Shown: positions 1-13,840, counted from the stretch's first letter. The stretch is 64,000 nucleotides of DNA from Pyrocephalus nanus (GCA_038380795.1 CM076259.1:78127724-78191723), one strand, 5' to 3'. The notes: a model not told the origin generated them from the sequence alone. Numbers and translations: made by a program.

Positions 1-1214
1 CACACTGCACCTCCATCAAACACATCTTCATATTTCCTCACCTCCACCTGACAGCAAGGATGTGGGCAGAAATCAGGTCCCGGTCATAGCCAGGATTTAT
101 AGGAACTGATGCACCAAAATCTTCGGATTAAAGTCCTTGCTTCTTACTGTATATGAATTAAAGACATTTAAGGAAATGAGGTGTTAAACTTACCTGAGGG
201 AAATGCCTATGATTCCCCCAGAGATTCCCCAGTCTCCTTCTTTGGATGTTTTCACTCCTGCCTGAAGTTCAGGCCTCAGCCTCTTTGGGCACGCAGGGCT
301 CTCATTTACATGCCTCAAGCGTTCCTGGGTAGGGTAACACTTAAAGTAGGTAACCATTATGGTTTTAGCCAGGTTTCGCTTTGAATTGCTGGCTTACCTC
401 AAAGCAAAACTGAGAAAAAGCTCTGGGCTAACTCAGGTTCTCAGACCTCGGACTGTCGCACATCTTTACTTAATGGGAAATTATTCAGAACTGATGCGGG
501 CAGCTATAGCTCCTGTTAGAAACCAGACAAAACCCCCTCAATTTCAGCGGTTTCAAGATTTGTTTTTAGTGGCTACCCCCATATTTAGCTGGAGGAAATG
601 CTGGTAGCAATCACCACTGACATCAAGCAAACTCACTCTCACTTTCTACACTCTCACCCTATGCCAAGGCGCTGCTCTTGTAGCACTGCCTTTTGGGGAG
701 GACCTGGACCTAAAACCCTGCATTAGACTGGGAGATGACACATGGCAAGGAGAACTGGGGGATTTGGGGCCAGTGGAAGGTGATGGGTGTATGGTGCCAG
801 AGAGCAGATTGTGGTCAGCGTGGTGTGGCTACCTAAAACATCTTTCCTCGTGAAAGCTGAACTACTGCAGGGCTGTGAGGGGGGTGCTGTCACGAGCTCT
901 TCCCATCGAATTTCCTATAGAAAAATGGTTTTTTTCCTTGTGCTGCAAATGTTTGACAGAACTGTTTTGCCTTAATGCTGCCACTGTATGCAGATACCAT
1001 AATGCTGGTGGGCAACTCGGGGAAAGGCAAATTCTTCCCCTTTGCAGCTTGTAAAACAGGCACTGCTTCTTTTATAACACCTCAAAGGCCCCAACTTGTT
1101 TTGGTTTTATAGATAAGTCTCATTTTCACTAGGGAAAATTTAGTGTACCTGCAGGACCAGGTAGTCATAGATTTGGAGAATGGTTTGGGATGAAAGGAAT
1201 CTTATAAGACATTT
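1..1214. other. Intergenic, nothing recognised
   Basis: Unique-looking sequence of moderate GC. Short open frames only, with no convincing splice pairs or known domains. Confidence 0.6.
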
Positions 1215-1440
1215 TTTTTCAACTCTCCTGGCCATAGGCAGAGGCACCTTCTGCTACACCAGGTTGATCAAAGCCCCATCAAACCTGGCCTTGAACACTT
1301 CCAGGAATGGGGCATCCACAACTTCTCTTGGCAACCTGTTCCAGTGTCTCACCACACTCACAGTGAAGAATTTCTTCTAAAACTGTCCTCTTTCAGTTTA
1401 AAATTATTGTCCTATCACTACATGCCCTTGTAAAAATGTC
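1215..1440 (-). mobile_element. CR1 LINE fragment
   Basis: Reads as reverse-complement CR1 3' sequence: ACCAGGTTGATCAAAGCCCC, CTTGAACACTTCCAGGAATG, then CAACCTGTTCCAGTG and CCTATCACTACATGCCCTTG. It is truncated at both ends and several percent diverged. Confidence 0.85.
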
Positions 1441-3204
1441 ACAAAGCTCCTAGTTACCAGACACGTTCTCAGCTGCCAGGGCTTGCAGGGGAAAAGGGAA
1501 GAAGATGTTCAGGGCCCTGCAGTGTGGAAGCCTCATCTGGGAGGATGCCACTGTACAGTATTTATGGGCCCTTACGTCCCTCTTCTCTTCCAGTCTGAAC
1601 CCCAGGGGCCAGCAGGCGTTTCCATGTTCCCAAAGCGTTATCTGCATGTTCACGGGTTTTGCAGGCACATTGTAACAAATTGTGTTTGTACAGGCAGTCC
1701 ATGGGCTTCTGCAGCCATCCAGCTGCTCAGCACCTCCTTGGTCATGGCGTGAGACAGGGGAGTGAATATTGCTTCCTGGTAAACATACGGCTGCTGGTGT
1801 ACGTGCTCAGTGTTTTTAAAGGTCTCATCTGGTATTAGAGCCCATGTGGTGTGGGAGAGCCCCACACTTCACCTCCAGAGTCAATGCTTATGCCTTTCCT
1901 AGAGCATGGAGGAGATCTTCGTAGACAGGGCACATAAAGCCAAGGGAGATGAAGTTTCCCATCAGTCTCAGCTGGAGCAGGTGCCATCTCAAGCACGGGA
2001 CACTGTTTCCCTCACCTTGTAAGGAAATCTCCTACAGAGGCAGCAGAGAATCAATAAGAAAACCTCAGTAATAAACCCTGTGGTTCACTGGACTGAAATT
2101 ACCAAAAGCCAGTGCAGCTTTACTGAGGTTTACGTCCATCTAATAAAATCTGCTTTCCATCTCCCCCTGGAAGCACGTGACCCCAGTGATTGAAAGCAGG
2201 CCAGGAGAAGCTGGAATGAAAACCCTGCCGTAGGTATGGGACAAACTGCAGGCAAGTTAGGTGCTGATTGAAGAACATAAACACTTGAACAGAAATCACA
2301 GGGTGAGCCAATGTGCTGGAAAAGCTATTGCTTGTAGGAATCATAGGAGAAGGTGAACTTCAAACTGATAGAAGGCTCAGTCCAGCACCAGATGTCCATG
2401 GAAGGCTCCTTCACATACCATTTGATGTAGAGAAGAGCCTGGGGACTAGTTCTTTAACCAATATTTAGGCAGAGCATGGATTTCAGTGTATTTCAGCCTT
2501 CTGTCATTTCTGGCTGCTGTGTTGACAACTGGCATGGTGAGGTCAAAGCACGGCAGAGACGAAGGCAGCTCAGATACTCTTTTTTGTTATTCAGGCATTA
2601 AGTGAAAATCTGGAAGACATATGTGTACCCAGAAAGCAGGTTCTTTGGAAAAACTTTTAAATGACAAGTTAGTTGAAAAAAATGCATAATAAAATGATTT
2701 TGGACATCCAAGAAAAAAAATGGTTTCCACAAGTGTTGTCTTTATATGTTAGATAACAAACCTAAGAAAAAAAATTATTGGAACCATGTAATTTTTTAAT
2801 TTGGTGATCAAATGGTTAATCTTTACTAATATTATCAATGGCATGTTGGAAAAGGCTGCTGGTAAGACTTATTACAGGCTTGCCTAACTTGTGATAAGAG
2901 TTCACAAACAATGTTGATTGACAGAATTCGATTAATTAGAGGCAGGTTTTAAGGATCACAGACTAGCTTTCAACAGGGAAGTTATTCTTATCAAGTTCCT
3001 TAAATCAATTGGAAAACTAAATAGAAAAAATCAAAAGTTCCTCTCAGAAATCCCCCAAACATTTTAAATTCTTCTTGTGCATCAATGTAAACGGCCTCAG
3101 TATTTAGAGCTTTTGAATCTACCCAGGAAAATGAAATTTATAGCATTTTGGCAGACTGTGGAATTTTGAAACATTTGATATTTTTGTGGTCTACAACTTT
3201 CTCA
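1441..3204. other. Intergenic, nothing recognised
   Basis: No repeat family or coding signal found. Overlapping short frames near 1450-1865 on both strands have no protein-like composition. Confidence 0.6.
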
Positions 3205-3502
3205 TGAGGGAAAGAGGAGGGGCAGGAGCCAATCTCTTCTCTCTGGTGCAGTGAGAATGGCCTGAAGTTGTGTCAGGGAACGATTAGATTGGATATTATG
3301 AAAAGTTTCTTCACTCAGAGGATGGTTGGACTCACCAGGGAAGTGGTCACAACTCCAAGCCTGATGGAGTTCAAGAAGTGTTCGGACAATGCTTTCAGGC
3401 ATATGGTGTGATTCTTGGTGCTGTTGTGTGCGGAGCTGGGAGTTGGACTTTAATGATCCTTGTAGGTCCCTTCCAACTCAGGATATTCTATGATTCTATG
3501 AA
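3205..3502 (+). mobile_element. CR1 LINE 3' end
   Basis: Forward CR1 3' UTR: GGATGGTTGGACTCACCAGG, GGAGTTGGACTTTAATGATC, CTTGTAGGTCCCTTCCAACT, ending in the tail ATTCTATGATTCTATG at 3487-3502. It is 5'-truncated, as is usual for CR1. Confidence 0.9.
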
Positions 3503-4966
3503 AGCATGACAAAAATACTTCTTGAATGAAATCACTGGGTTTGTGTGGGTGACATATAGGATCTCTGGACTCACTTTCACTGAGATGTCTGCAAAGCAGG
3601 CGTCTTCATGGGAGAAAATAATTCAACTCTAATATTCAGACTCAGATCCTGGAGCTGAGAAAAGATAAATCTTCTGGAGCTTCCAGTGGATGAAGAAGTA
3701 GTGAAAAGTTACAGTCTGGTAGCCTGGGCAGTGAATTAGAAAACAGTACAGCTCTGTCTGCTGTTAGTTTTTAGATGTAGGACATAATCCTGCTCTGATT
3801 TAAGAGTTTTGCTATTGAATTCAGAGGGACCAGAATCAAGCACTTTGTCTTCTTCAGACCTGACCGCTTTATTTGGAAATATAACTTTTTAAAGCACACA
3901 CTTTTCTCTTAAAAAGCTACAAAGTAAAGCAAGTAATTACATTAGGCTCTACCTGAAGCTCCAGAGAATTAATACAAAGGCTGCTTGGCTCTTGCCAACT
4001 TTCACTATTACATTTTTACTAGCACCATATGCAGCACTACCGTACCTGCTTGTTTCACTTAGTAAAATCATTGGGTTCTGTTTTGGGTTTTTTTTTTTTG
4101 TTCCTAGGGAACGTGCAATATCCACAAACGAATGCTCCAGGGAGTGGGGACCAGCTTGGAGGCCCATATGGTCTTAGTATCAAAGTAATCAGAGATGGAG
4201 CAGGTCTGTTTGCTCAGCAACCCTGTCCTTTTTGCAAACATAGGAGAGCTGGCTCAAGAAAAGGTGCTCTTCTGGGTGGTTTCTGTAGTTTGCTGTCGTG
4301 CAAGAAACTGTGAAGTGAGATTTCCAGTGTTATTTTCATCACCCCAGTAGCCTAAAAGGAAAGGAGCTGTGAGGTAGGGCCTTGCAACTGGCTGCATCAG
4401 CTTTCAGACCGTGGAAGGGTTGGGGCCAATTTTCTAAGCACAGCCAGGAAAGGGTTTCTGCAGAGGAAAGTTTTAACCAGAAAAAGCTGATCCTATGACT
4501 CTCATGTGACTAATTCCAATGCAGGAGAAGAACTGAATGCAAATTATACTTATAAGGCTTCACATAAAGGCTAAAGTATCTGCTAAGGCAGGGGAAAGTT
4601 GATGAGGGATTTTTCATCACTGGACTTGAAAATACAGGGACATCTTACTGAAAGATGGGTTTTGAAGACCAAAGACTCTGCCAGTATGTCACTTTGTCAT
4701 GCACAAGTACTTTGAGATGTGACTACTACAAGGCACAACTGAGTGGAAATCAGACAATGGTGACTTCAAGACACCAGCTAGATAAGGCTGACAGGTTTGT
4801 TCGCAAACTTGGTCTAAGCCCCAGCATAGCCTAATGTACACTTGTAAGTGCTAGGCTGAGACCAGTCCTCATGAGACAGGATCTAGCAGAGCTGTCCTCT
4901 CTCTCTGAGCAGGTGAACTGTCTGATGCTTTGGGACATGCTTCTCCACTGCTCTGGGAAAAAGAAC
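3503..4966. other. Intergenic, nothing recognised
   Basis: No known repeat or exon seen. A T run at about 4090-4100 is the only low-complexity feature. Confidence 0.6.
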
Positions 4967-5575
4967 CACAGAATCACAGAAATGCTGGCTGCCTGGGACT
5001 ACTGGAGGTCACCTAGCCTAATCTTCTATTGGAGCAGGACTACCACCACCATCATACCATTAAATCAGCCTTTATCCAACCAAGTCATAGAAAGCCTCCA
5101 AGGAAGGAGCCACCATCACTTCTCTGGAGCATCTGATGGAAAAGGCTTTCCTAATGGCCAGTCTGAACATCCCCATCTGCCACGTGTGGTTTTGCCCTTT
5201 GTTAAGTCCTCTGGCACCCCCAAGAAGGGTTTGGCTCTGCCATCTTTGCTCTGCAGGCAGACACAGGCTGCTATTGTATCACCTTTTGGGCTCCTCTTCA
5301 CTGGGCAAAACAGGCCCAGCTCCCACCACCTCTCTCACACTGACTCTGCACTCCAGACACTGGGCCATGGTGGCAGCCCTTAGTTGGACCTATCCAGTTT
5401 TCCACATCCCTCTTGAGGCAGGAGTCCCAAAAATGGATGTTGTACTTTAGCTGTGGATGCACCAGTGCTGGTAAGGGGAAGTGCATGGTGCTACCTCTTT
5501 CAGCCACTGTCTCATTTCGTAGGCCAATGCATGTTGCAGACACCACCGTGCCTCCACTCACGTTCCCATTGCTGA
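4967..5575 (-). mobile_element. CR1 LINE fragment (inverted partner of the 9.6-10.2 kb copy)
   Basis: The 3' tail is on the left (CAGAATCACAG). The body includes CACCCCCAAGAAGGGTTTGG and CAGACACTGGGCCATGGTGG. About 350 bp match the reverse complement of 9770-10120 closely. It gives a 170-codon open frame at 4871-5383, which is not a gene. Confidence 0.85.
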
Positions 5576-8500
5576 CTGTCAAAGGGATCTAAACATTGAT
5601 ATAAACTAGGAGAAACAGAGCAATTTTGGTTACAGCTACAGATTCAGCTCAGTATCTGCATATAATTTGCCATGCTTGCTCAGCAAATCAGAGCAGCACC
5701 CAGCTTACATCCTCTTGTTCTCTAAGCTCGTCTTTCAGTCTAAGACTTACCAAAACATAGTTTTATATGCTAATTTCCTCATAGTAAACCCCTTGCTGTA
5801 TGTCATTCACTGATACCAAGCAGTGTACATGTAAGAGTAGGCTAATATTCTGTATATATTACCAACTTTATGAGTTAAAGAATTACAATGTGCTTGCTTT
5901 ATTTAGGTGGTAAACTTTTTTAATGAGTCTGGAGGGTCCTTTACATAAAAGTAGTGACTCTAGCTTGGAACCTCTTTCCATGTTTATTAGAAATGTGTTT
6001 TACTTTACCGTGAAAAAAGCCAAGGAAACACACAGCCTTAAAGTCTAATGAAGTAGTTACTTGTGCAGTCAAAGTTCATAAATTTTAAACACATTTAATT
6101 TATAAATTGAAAACATAGGTTGCACTGGCTTTTTCAAGATTATTGCTTGCCACAGGGGTTTTAGGATAGCTGCTGGGCCATGCTTCTTACCTCTTTCCTT
6201 TCAAGGCCAAGACTGGATCTTCAGGATTTGCTCACATTCATGTTTTGTTTTGCCTTGCTTTTTTTTAAAGTCTTTTCAGAAAGGGAGCTTTTTCAAATGT
6301 TAAAAATCATAACCTAGCCAGCAGTCTCTTTGTTCTCAACTCAGGTAAAATTTGCTTTTGAGCTGACACTTTAGTAGAGAGCTCTTTCTCCTGGAGAGAA
6401 GCCCTTTGTCCTCCTGGAGACCTCTCTTCTGAGCTAATTGCAAAGAGCAGTCCCTGCAGCAGCAGTCAGAGCTGGATTCCAGTCTCACACCAATAAAACC
6501 TCAGTGCCAGCCTGGGTGAGGAGCCCAGCTCCCAGGAAAAGGGAATTTAGGGAAGTGAGGAAAGGAAGATGCCAGCTCCCCACTTTTTCCCTCTGCAGTC
6601 CACGGATTGCTCATCCATATCTCGTGAGCACTCTGGCTGCACAAGCTCTACCATGATCTGTCCTACTTGCAAAGCAGTCATGGGTACAAAAGATGCCATA
6701 GGGATGTCTGGCACACGGCAGTGCTCTGCCTATTTTAGGAGGAGGTGAGAGGAGGGTTCCAGCCTTATGCCAGCGGGAATTTCCACCAGACATCCTCAGT
6801 GGGCACACTGCCTCATGTCGGTGCCTCCGTGAAGTGAGCTGGCAGATAGCTGATGACTGCAGGATTGCTGTTTGTTTACTCAGAGTCACAGGAGGTCAGT
6901 TCTTCAGATCACTTCATGTGGATGTCCCTGAAAATAGGAATGTGCCTATGATAAGGCCCACAATACCTAGAATAGCGATGTTGGTATTTAACTATTGTAT
7001 ATTTAGATTTATATGGACAATCCCCTTAAGTTTCTTTCAGCAATATAGCAAAGCAGCTAAAGAAAAAAGAGTAGCTGGGCTCACCCTCTCTGTTTCCATG
7101 CCCCAAAACCAATCAATTTTTCCCAAGCCATTTCAGAAAGATGTTTGTCTCATTTAGCCTCAGTGTCTACATGCCTTGCCCAGGGAACTTGCTAAGTCCC
7201 TGTCCTAACACTTGTAAGGGCCACTTCTGATTGGCTCATCCAGATGACTCCATCTTTAGCTGAGCAGGCACTTCCAAGGACTTCTGCAAAAGGTAGCAGT
7301 GAGATGATGCCCTCCTAGCGATTGATGCAAGTCCCTGCTCTGCCTCATTGTTTCTTTTGTCTCCTCCCACCCTGAGCCCCACAGCCCCACATCACTGCCA
7401 AGCCGGCAGCATACACCAGGCCCAGCCAGCGCTGGGAGCAGGGCCAGTAATTGGAAAGGGGAATTGCAAAGCACCAAAGCTTATCAACAGGCAGAGAGGG
7501 AGAGTTCAGCAGACACCTCAGGGGCCAGCCCAAGGTCTGGAGTAGGTTGGCAACCTTTTGTTTGGTGGCACAGTGTGGACACGCACGGCTGCTCCGCTCA
7601 GAGTGGGCACCACCACGGCTAAAGCAGGGTGGTGTCTTGTTGGCTGCTGCAGCCTGCCCTTTCTGTCAGGGCTGCCAAGGCTGTGAAGGAGAGCACTATG
7701 GGAGGAGGGAATAGGCATGGCACAGCACTCAGGGAGCCTGTGCTCGCCAAGTGTTTTCAGGGTAGCCTCAGGCACGGCTTCTTGGCCCCTGAAGTGCCAC
7801 CAAGCGCCATCACTGTGCACAAAAGTAACAGCTATGTTCTCATATATCTTTTACTCATTAACCAAAGCTTCTATATATAGCCTTGACTAGCACTAGTAAG
7901 AGATGGTGGGTGCCCTCTGTGGTTGGGTCTTTGCTGCCTGCCTACCTGCAGCACTGGCACCTGATCCTTCACTTTGCCAGTGCCAGGTCAGGTGCCCTCT
8001 GCTCTCAGCCTGGGGCACAAGGATAATTTACATTACAGGTTTCTTGACACCTCAAACACAGGAAAAGCATGCAGCCCCAGGAATTGAGCCAGCTTGTCCC
8101 GTGCTCCTGCCAGCCCTCCATGTCTCTTGTAGTCCTCCCCTTCATCCCTATGCTGACCAAAAAGTATTGCTCCTGTCTGGGAGAAACCAGGCTCCTGGTA
8201 CAACAAACATGGGCAAAACTCCGGCATCTAAAGCCTGACTCCTTTTGCAGGAGTTGTTCTCAATCATTACCTAGGATGGGTTCATCAGGAGCTCTCCGTT
8301 CTCAGTAGAGAAGGGTGTAATCTTCTCAGGGAGGTAAAATGGAAACTATTGTCTTTGCCAAGAAACTTTCAGAACATATTAGGAATATCTAATATGCTTG
8401 CAATGACTACGCTCCATAAGAATTGGAAAAGCCAGTCAAGGCAGAAAAATTAAAGGACAACTTGCACTTTGTCTGATGAAGAAAAAGGTTATGGATGTTT

Positions 8501-9589
8501 AAAGGTTTGTTCCTATATTCTAGGTAAAGGAATATGATTATGATATCTTGCATGTTTAAATATGATGTCACTTTTCAGCTTAATGTTAATTTAATTCTTT
8601 GTCCATTCCTAACAAAATAGGCTTTCCAATGCAGTAAAAATTGTAGGTAGTCTCCAAAACTCCTCCTCAGAGCAGCCTACTATAAGACTTTGTCATCTCT
8701 CTATGTGAATTCCTCAGCTCATCTCAACATTATTTCCTTGGAGTAAATGTATGACCACACTTCTCTAAGCCTGGAATTTGAGGCAGGACAGAATTTTATA
8801 GAGAGAAAAAAAAGCTTGTAATTTGCACAATAGCCTCATCAGAAGTAATGTGCCTTTTAGTGAATGGCCTCTCATCCATCCTCCCTTAACCACAGATAAT
8901 TTTTCTTGGTAGCTGGAAATCTAACTATCCATTTCTTCTCTTGGGAAAACAGTATGAAAAAAAAAAAATGTCAGTGGACAAATATTTAGTGGCAAAGCCA
9001 AAGAAATCATGTTCTTTTGAGACAAACCTCTCTTTACTTACAGCTGAGTAGACAGAGATTAAGTTATAAGGAATCCGGGCTCCTTGCCAATTCAGCCCCA
9101 TCTGCTTGTCAGGAACAAATGCTTTGTTATTTGTCTCGGTGAGGGAGCAAAGAGCAAGGGAGAGGGCAGTGGGCCATGGCCATGACCTCCCGCAGGTGCT
9201 TCCCCACCCATAGGAGCTGCTCTTGCCTGGGAACTCTGACACTTATGTTCTATGCTGACAGAGTGACAGAGAGGGTCAGGGCTGGCTAGCCAGCAGAAAA
9301 GGGCACCATTCAGGAAAAAAACCCATCTGGATAGGAGAGAAACGAATGAAGATGAATGTGTGAGGCTTAAGAAAAACAAAGGTGGGTGTGAGAAATCAAG
9401 AAAGAAGAGAGATTTGCAGTGTCCCTATGAGATCAAGGCATGTTGTGCCACAAATAGGGGCTGAGAGACTTTTGGGGGCTGTGTACAACTGAAAGAGCTT
9501 GCTAGCGCCTGGAGCTGTTAGTGTCACCAGTATACTCTAAAAATGTGAAAAATCATAAGAGCAAGATCAAGAACCATATACCTTTAACA
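5576..9589. other. Intergenic, nothing recognised
   Basis: Includes a moderately GC-rich stretch at about 6.4-8.3 kb with several overlapping short frames on both strands, none recognisable. No known mobile element found. Confidence 0.55.
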
Positions 9590-10247
9590 CTGCAGCAATT
9601 TCAGCAATCCCATGAAGTTCAACAAGGACACATTAAAAGTTCTGTGTGTGGAATCGAATAACCCCAAGCTGTGAAGTAACAGCTCTGCTGCAAAGTGGTT
9701 ACAGTGGGTATGAGGAGGAGGGTGGCCAGCAGATTTAAACTGGACATCTGCATGGCACGGGTAAGTCTGCAGGTGGAGTACAACATCCATTTTTGGGACT
9801 TCTGCCTCAAGAGGGATGTGGAAAACTGGATAGGTCCAGCTAAGGGCTGCCACCATGGTCCAGTGTCTGGAGTGCAGTTGCAGTGTGAGAGAGGTGGAAG
9901 GAGCAGGGCCTGTTTTGCCCAGTGAAGAGAAGCCCAAAAGGTGATAGAACAGCAGCCTGTGTCTGCCTGCAGAGCAAAGATGGCAGAGCCAAACCCTTCT
10001 TGGGGGTGCCAGAGGACATAACAAGGGCAACAGGCACACATGGCAGGTCAGGAAGTTCAGGCTTGCCACTAGGAAAGCTTTCTGTACCAGGTGCTCCAGA
10101 GAAGTGGTGGCAGTTCCTGCCTGGAATGTTTTCACAACTTAGCTGGATAAAGGTACAGCTGACTTAACAGTGGTAATACTACACTGGTGGTAGACCTGCT
10201 TTGGGGGGGGGGGGGGGGTGATCTCCAACATTTCTGTGACTCTATGC
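9590..10247 (+). mobile_element. CR1 LINE fragment with 16-G run
   Basis: Begins in CR1 3' coding-like sequence (CATGAAGTTCAACAAGGACA, GAATAACCCCAAGC) and ends in the 3' UTR, GACCTGCTTTGGGG then TGATCTCCAAC and TCTGTGACTCTATG. A run of 16 G at 10203-10218 sits where the consensus has a short G tract. The open frames on the opposite strand are shadows. Confidence 0.85.
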
Positions 10248-10958
10248 TTATTTCTTGACAGAAAAATTATCAGTGTAGGTACTGCCTACTTCACTAGCAT
10301 GGGTGGAATTTCAGAGAATTTGCAAACAACCAGTGCAACACTACATAGACAACTTGCTGCAATCCAAACCTGTCACCCAAGTCAGGTCAATGAAGGCACA
10401 GTTTGCATATTCAGCTGCATGTATTTTCCATTCAGCCAGATCACACAAATACAATTGTGTGCTTTATGAAGCTTCTCCCACCCCACCCAAGGTGCTGAAG
10501 TACTAGAAGACTCAGCTGTTGATTTTCTGTAATTGCTTCCAGATTCATGATTTTTGGCAGACTAAGTCACCACAGATTGCGCTTTTTTTTTTTTCCTTGG
10601 CTTGCAAAACTCCTGAAGCAACGTGCTTCAAACACAAATACAGTACTAAGAGATCCTACAGTCCATATGAATCTGTAGATTGGTCTGTCAGATGCACTGC
10701 CAGCCTGCCAGACTACCACTCTGCACTTACTCATTTATATGAAGTAGGAACAGTATAGAAATTGATCCTTGCTGAAACTGAGTTGTCAAGCATTCAACAT
10801 ACAATATAGTAGCCAGTCTGAGTATCTGTGAACAGAGCTGCAGCATCGTGTAACATCAGAATAGCAATTACCCTTTCCACACTAAATGTTCTAAATTTTA
10901 ATTTAGGATTATAAGCACATTGCAAAGTCATGCTACTTAGGAGACCACCTAAACTGGG

Positions 10959-10978
10959 AAAAAAAAAAAAAAAAAAAA
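10959..10978. repeat. Poly-A tract (20 A)
   Basis: Uninterrupted A run. No retrogene or SINE body was recognised to its left. Confidence 0.9.
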
Positions 10979-13663
10979 GCTGACTTGCAAAAATCTTGGC
11001 CTTAAGAGATTTTGGATTTTGTTACATTTCCATTGTCTCAGTGGCACTGCACTGTACTCCTGCTCATCCAAAGCCAAGAATGGCAAACAAACACCTTTTT
11101 CTGAATACTGCCAAGTAACCTTTTCAGACCTACCCACCACGTAGGAGTGTTTATAGATAATTTTCATTATAAGTATACTGAGATTTTCATTGTTAGCAAA
11201 CTCACACGTCAGTTGAGATTCTTTTCACTATAGTCTCTATTTTCTCCTCCTGCCTATTTGCACAGTGATCCATACATAGCATGGCAAGTAAACCTTGCAG
11301 GGAACAGACTGTATTTTCCAGAGAGAAAAGGTCACTGAGAGAGCCATCATCTTTTCACCAGAACTTCCCAAGTATTTCTGTCTCTTTCTTATGTAAATGG
11401 CATGCATGGATTTTTTTCACATCTGATCAACCTTCCTCCCACCAATTATAAATTAAAGAGGTAGTTCTGCATTTATCTGTAGTCTACGTGAGCTGTGGAA
11501 GACATAAATCAGAATGTAATTCAAAATTTCCAGCATTACCCTAGTTTACAATGAATTTACATGATAATTCTCCTACCAAAAGTTGTACATCAACTTTTGA
11601 CATCCTAATCCCATTGACTGCTAATTTAATTAAGTTTTAGACTAACCTCCTTCCTGTTATAGAGTGGGGCATATTAAGGACAAAAATGTAAAAGCATGTG
11701 ACGCTTTAAAAATTATCTCAGCAGAGATCTTGTACACAAATCAGTAGGAGAACCTCCTGCTCCTGGTGCACTCTTTCCCCTGAACTACCTAAGCACTCCT
11801 AACATGTCACTTTGGAAAGGGCAACAGGGGCACCCAAGAAAGAAGTTTATTTGCAAATGGGGGCAAATAGGCAAATAACCTTATTAGACCAGCTTGTGGG
11901 TGGGAGCTGGCAAACCCACCTCTTGCAATCTATCCAGTAGAAAAATGTACCTCTTGGTTTGTTTAATCATTCAAATTTGGGTACTTAGAACCCCAACCCT
12001 TTAGAATATAAAAGGGAACTCATTATGGGGGGACTTGCAGTAGGTTTGCTTGCTTTTCTTCCTCATTTGGGAAAACAAAAAGCTTCATGCAAAGGATCTT
12101 AATATTTTTCTCAGCATAGGGCTGGTTTGTATTTACTGATCTGGCAAATACGGTTCTGTTTACAGTCACACACTGTTGCTAAGAGGGCAAAAGCACTTGT
12201 ATGAAACTACAACACTAGATGTGTAATATTGTGTTCAGGTTTTAGTTTGAATTTTTTTTGTTATTCCAGAGGAAAAAAAAGTTACCCCATTTTGTGCCGC
12301 CTTCTCTCTCCACAGCTAATTCTTCCTCTTCTGTCTTTCACATGCTTGCCTGATCCCTTGCCTCCTTTTTACCCCACACTGCAGCCGTTTATTGAAGACC
12401 ACATATCCTTAGTTTTCCCGTGAGTGTTATATGGGACAGTATCAGAACATTTCCTTGTACTTCCTGTCTGCAAGCCACCTTTTATACCATGTTTTTGACT
12501 ATCAGGTCATCTTCCTAGGTGGTCACACTGGCCTCTCCCCACATCTTGCTGAGATGTAGTTTTTGATTGCACCTTTGGTGCCTCTTTGAGGAGCTGAGAG
12601 TTCTCCAGGGCTCCCTTTCCCATTAAAATTCCTTTCCACAAGACTGCATTTACCAATTCTTTGAGCGGGTTGAAGTCTTCTGGTTTAAGTTCATTAGTCC
12701 ACTGCTTTTGCTCCCTCCTCTCCTGAAACTCGAGAGCTCTGCTGATTTGTGATCTTTTCCACTCAGATTTCCTTCTTCCAGCAAGAGCCTCTCAAACAGT
12801 TTTCCCACATTAACCAGCAGCAAACTGCAAGCCACCAGATACAGCTGCATAAGCCTCATGTCACTGGAATAAAAAGCTGCTCTTTATCCACAAAACTTTA
12901 GGGATGGGCTACACAGTGTGATTGCCTCCCAAACACTTATCTAGGACAGAGTTTCTGGTGCTGTGAGGTGTATCCTACAGAAGGTATAGGCATCACTTCC
13001 CCTTGTCCCCTGCTTCAGGCAGGTATTAGCTGGTTCAAGGTATCAGCTCACTGCGGCTAAAGCAGGATGTTTGCAGTTCTACAATCAGCCTCCCAGTCTC
13101 TGTGCAAACAATTCCACTAGGAGCCAGAAACCAGCTCAATTGCTTTGGCTCTGAGCTGCCCCACACTCCCTATAACCCCCAGGATGTGACTGACTGGAAA
13201 GAGATGGGTCTGGGAGCTTCAAAGCTGTGTCAACATCCCCATCTCTGAATCAATTCTTTCCCTAGTAACAGGCAGTCAGATGTTCAGAGGCAGATACTGG
13301 TCTTGCGTGGTTCTCATCTTGGATGCTGAATTTCTTTCAAGGGAAGTAGCATCAGGCACCCAGCAACACTAAAAGTCTTAAGCAGGCTGTCTTAAGAAGG
13401 GCAACAAAAAGTAATATTAATATTATTCACCATGATTTTTCCCTTCTAATTGTGAAGTCCTTTCACTTCCTTTACTTCCAAGTGCAAAGCTTAAAAGAGG
13501 TAAGCAAAACTCCTTTCAGTGTCAAATTCCCCCCAGTTTAGAGGGCTGGGTGCACTGAACTACCATTACCATTTAACACACATCCTGCTTTTTGTGGCTC
13601 TCTGTCTTGCTTTTGCTTTTCTCCATTTATTACCTTCTTTCCTTTCTCCACTTGCTATTTCAG

Positions 13664-13840
13664 CCTGTCAAGGAGAAAGCCGAGTCCAACTCCCGCAATG
13701 AAATGCTTCACCTGCAGAGCCTGCTGAGAGTGAAATTGATAAAGGACAGCACCAGCCCAGACAATTTCACTCACAGCGGGCACTTGCAGGTGAAGCACTA
13801 CCATAAAATGGAGCAAGGTTACTTGCCCGCTGCCTCCTAG
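13664..13840 (+). other. Weak exon candidate upstream of TM9SF2
   Basis: A long pyrimidine tract and CTATTTCAG precede an open frame of 58 codons ([14 protein letters not shown]..., ending QGYLPAAS and TAG). A donor-like CAG|GTGAAG occurs at 13789/13790. A second acceptor/donor pair brackets 13905-13980 (CCTGCCAG before, GAGCCCAG|GTAAGT after). I do not recognise the peptide. It is not UBAC2 or GPR183 as I remember them. It could be a lncRNA exon or chance. Confidence 0.2.

Noticed and set aside
4871..5383. 170-codon open frame on the + strand
   Set aside because: It lies inside a minus-strand CR1 fragment and has a near copy antisense to the CR1 at 9.6-10.2 kb. It is a repeat shadow, not a gene.
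9584..10135. 183-codon open frame on the - strand
   Set aside because: Antisense to a plus-strand CR1 copy. Its peptide resembles that of the 4.9 kb shadow because both come from the same repeat.
12007..12014. TATAAAAG sequence as a promoter
   Set aside because: A good TATA match, but no recognised exon or start signal follows. It is kept only as context for the 13.7 kb exon candidate.
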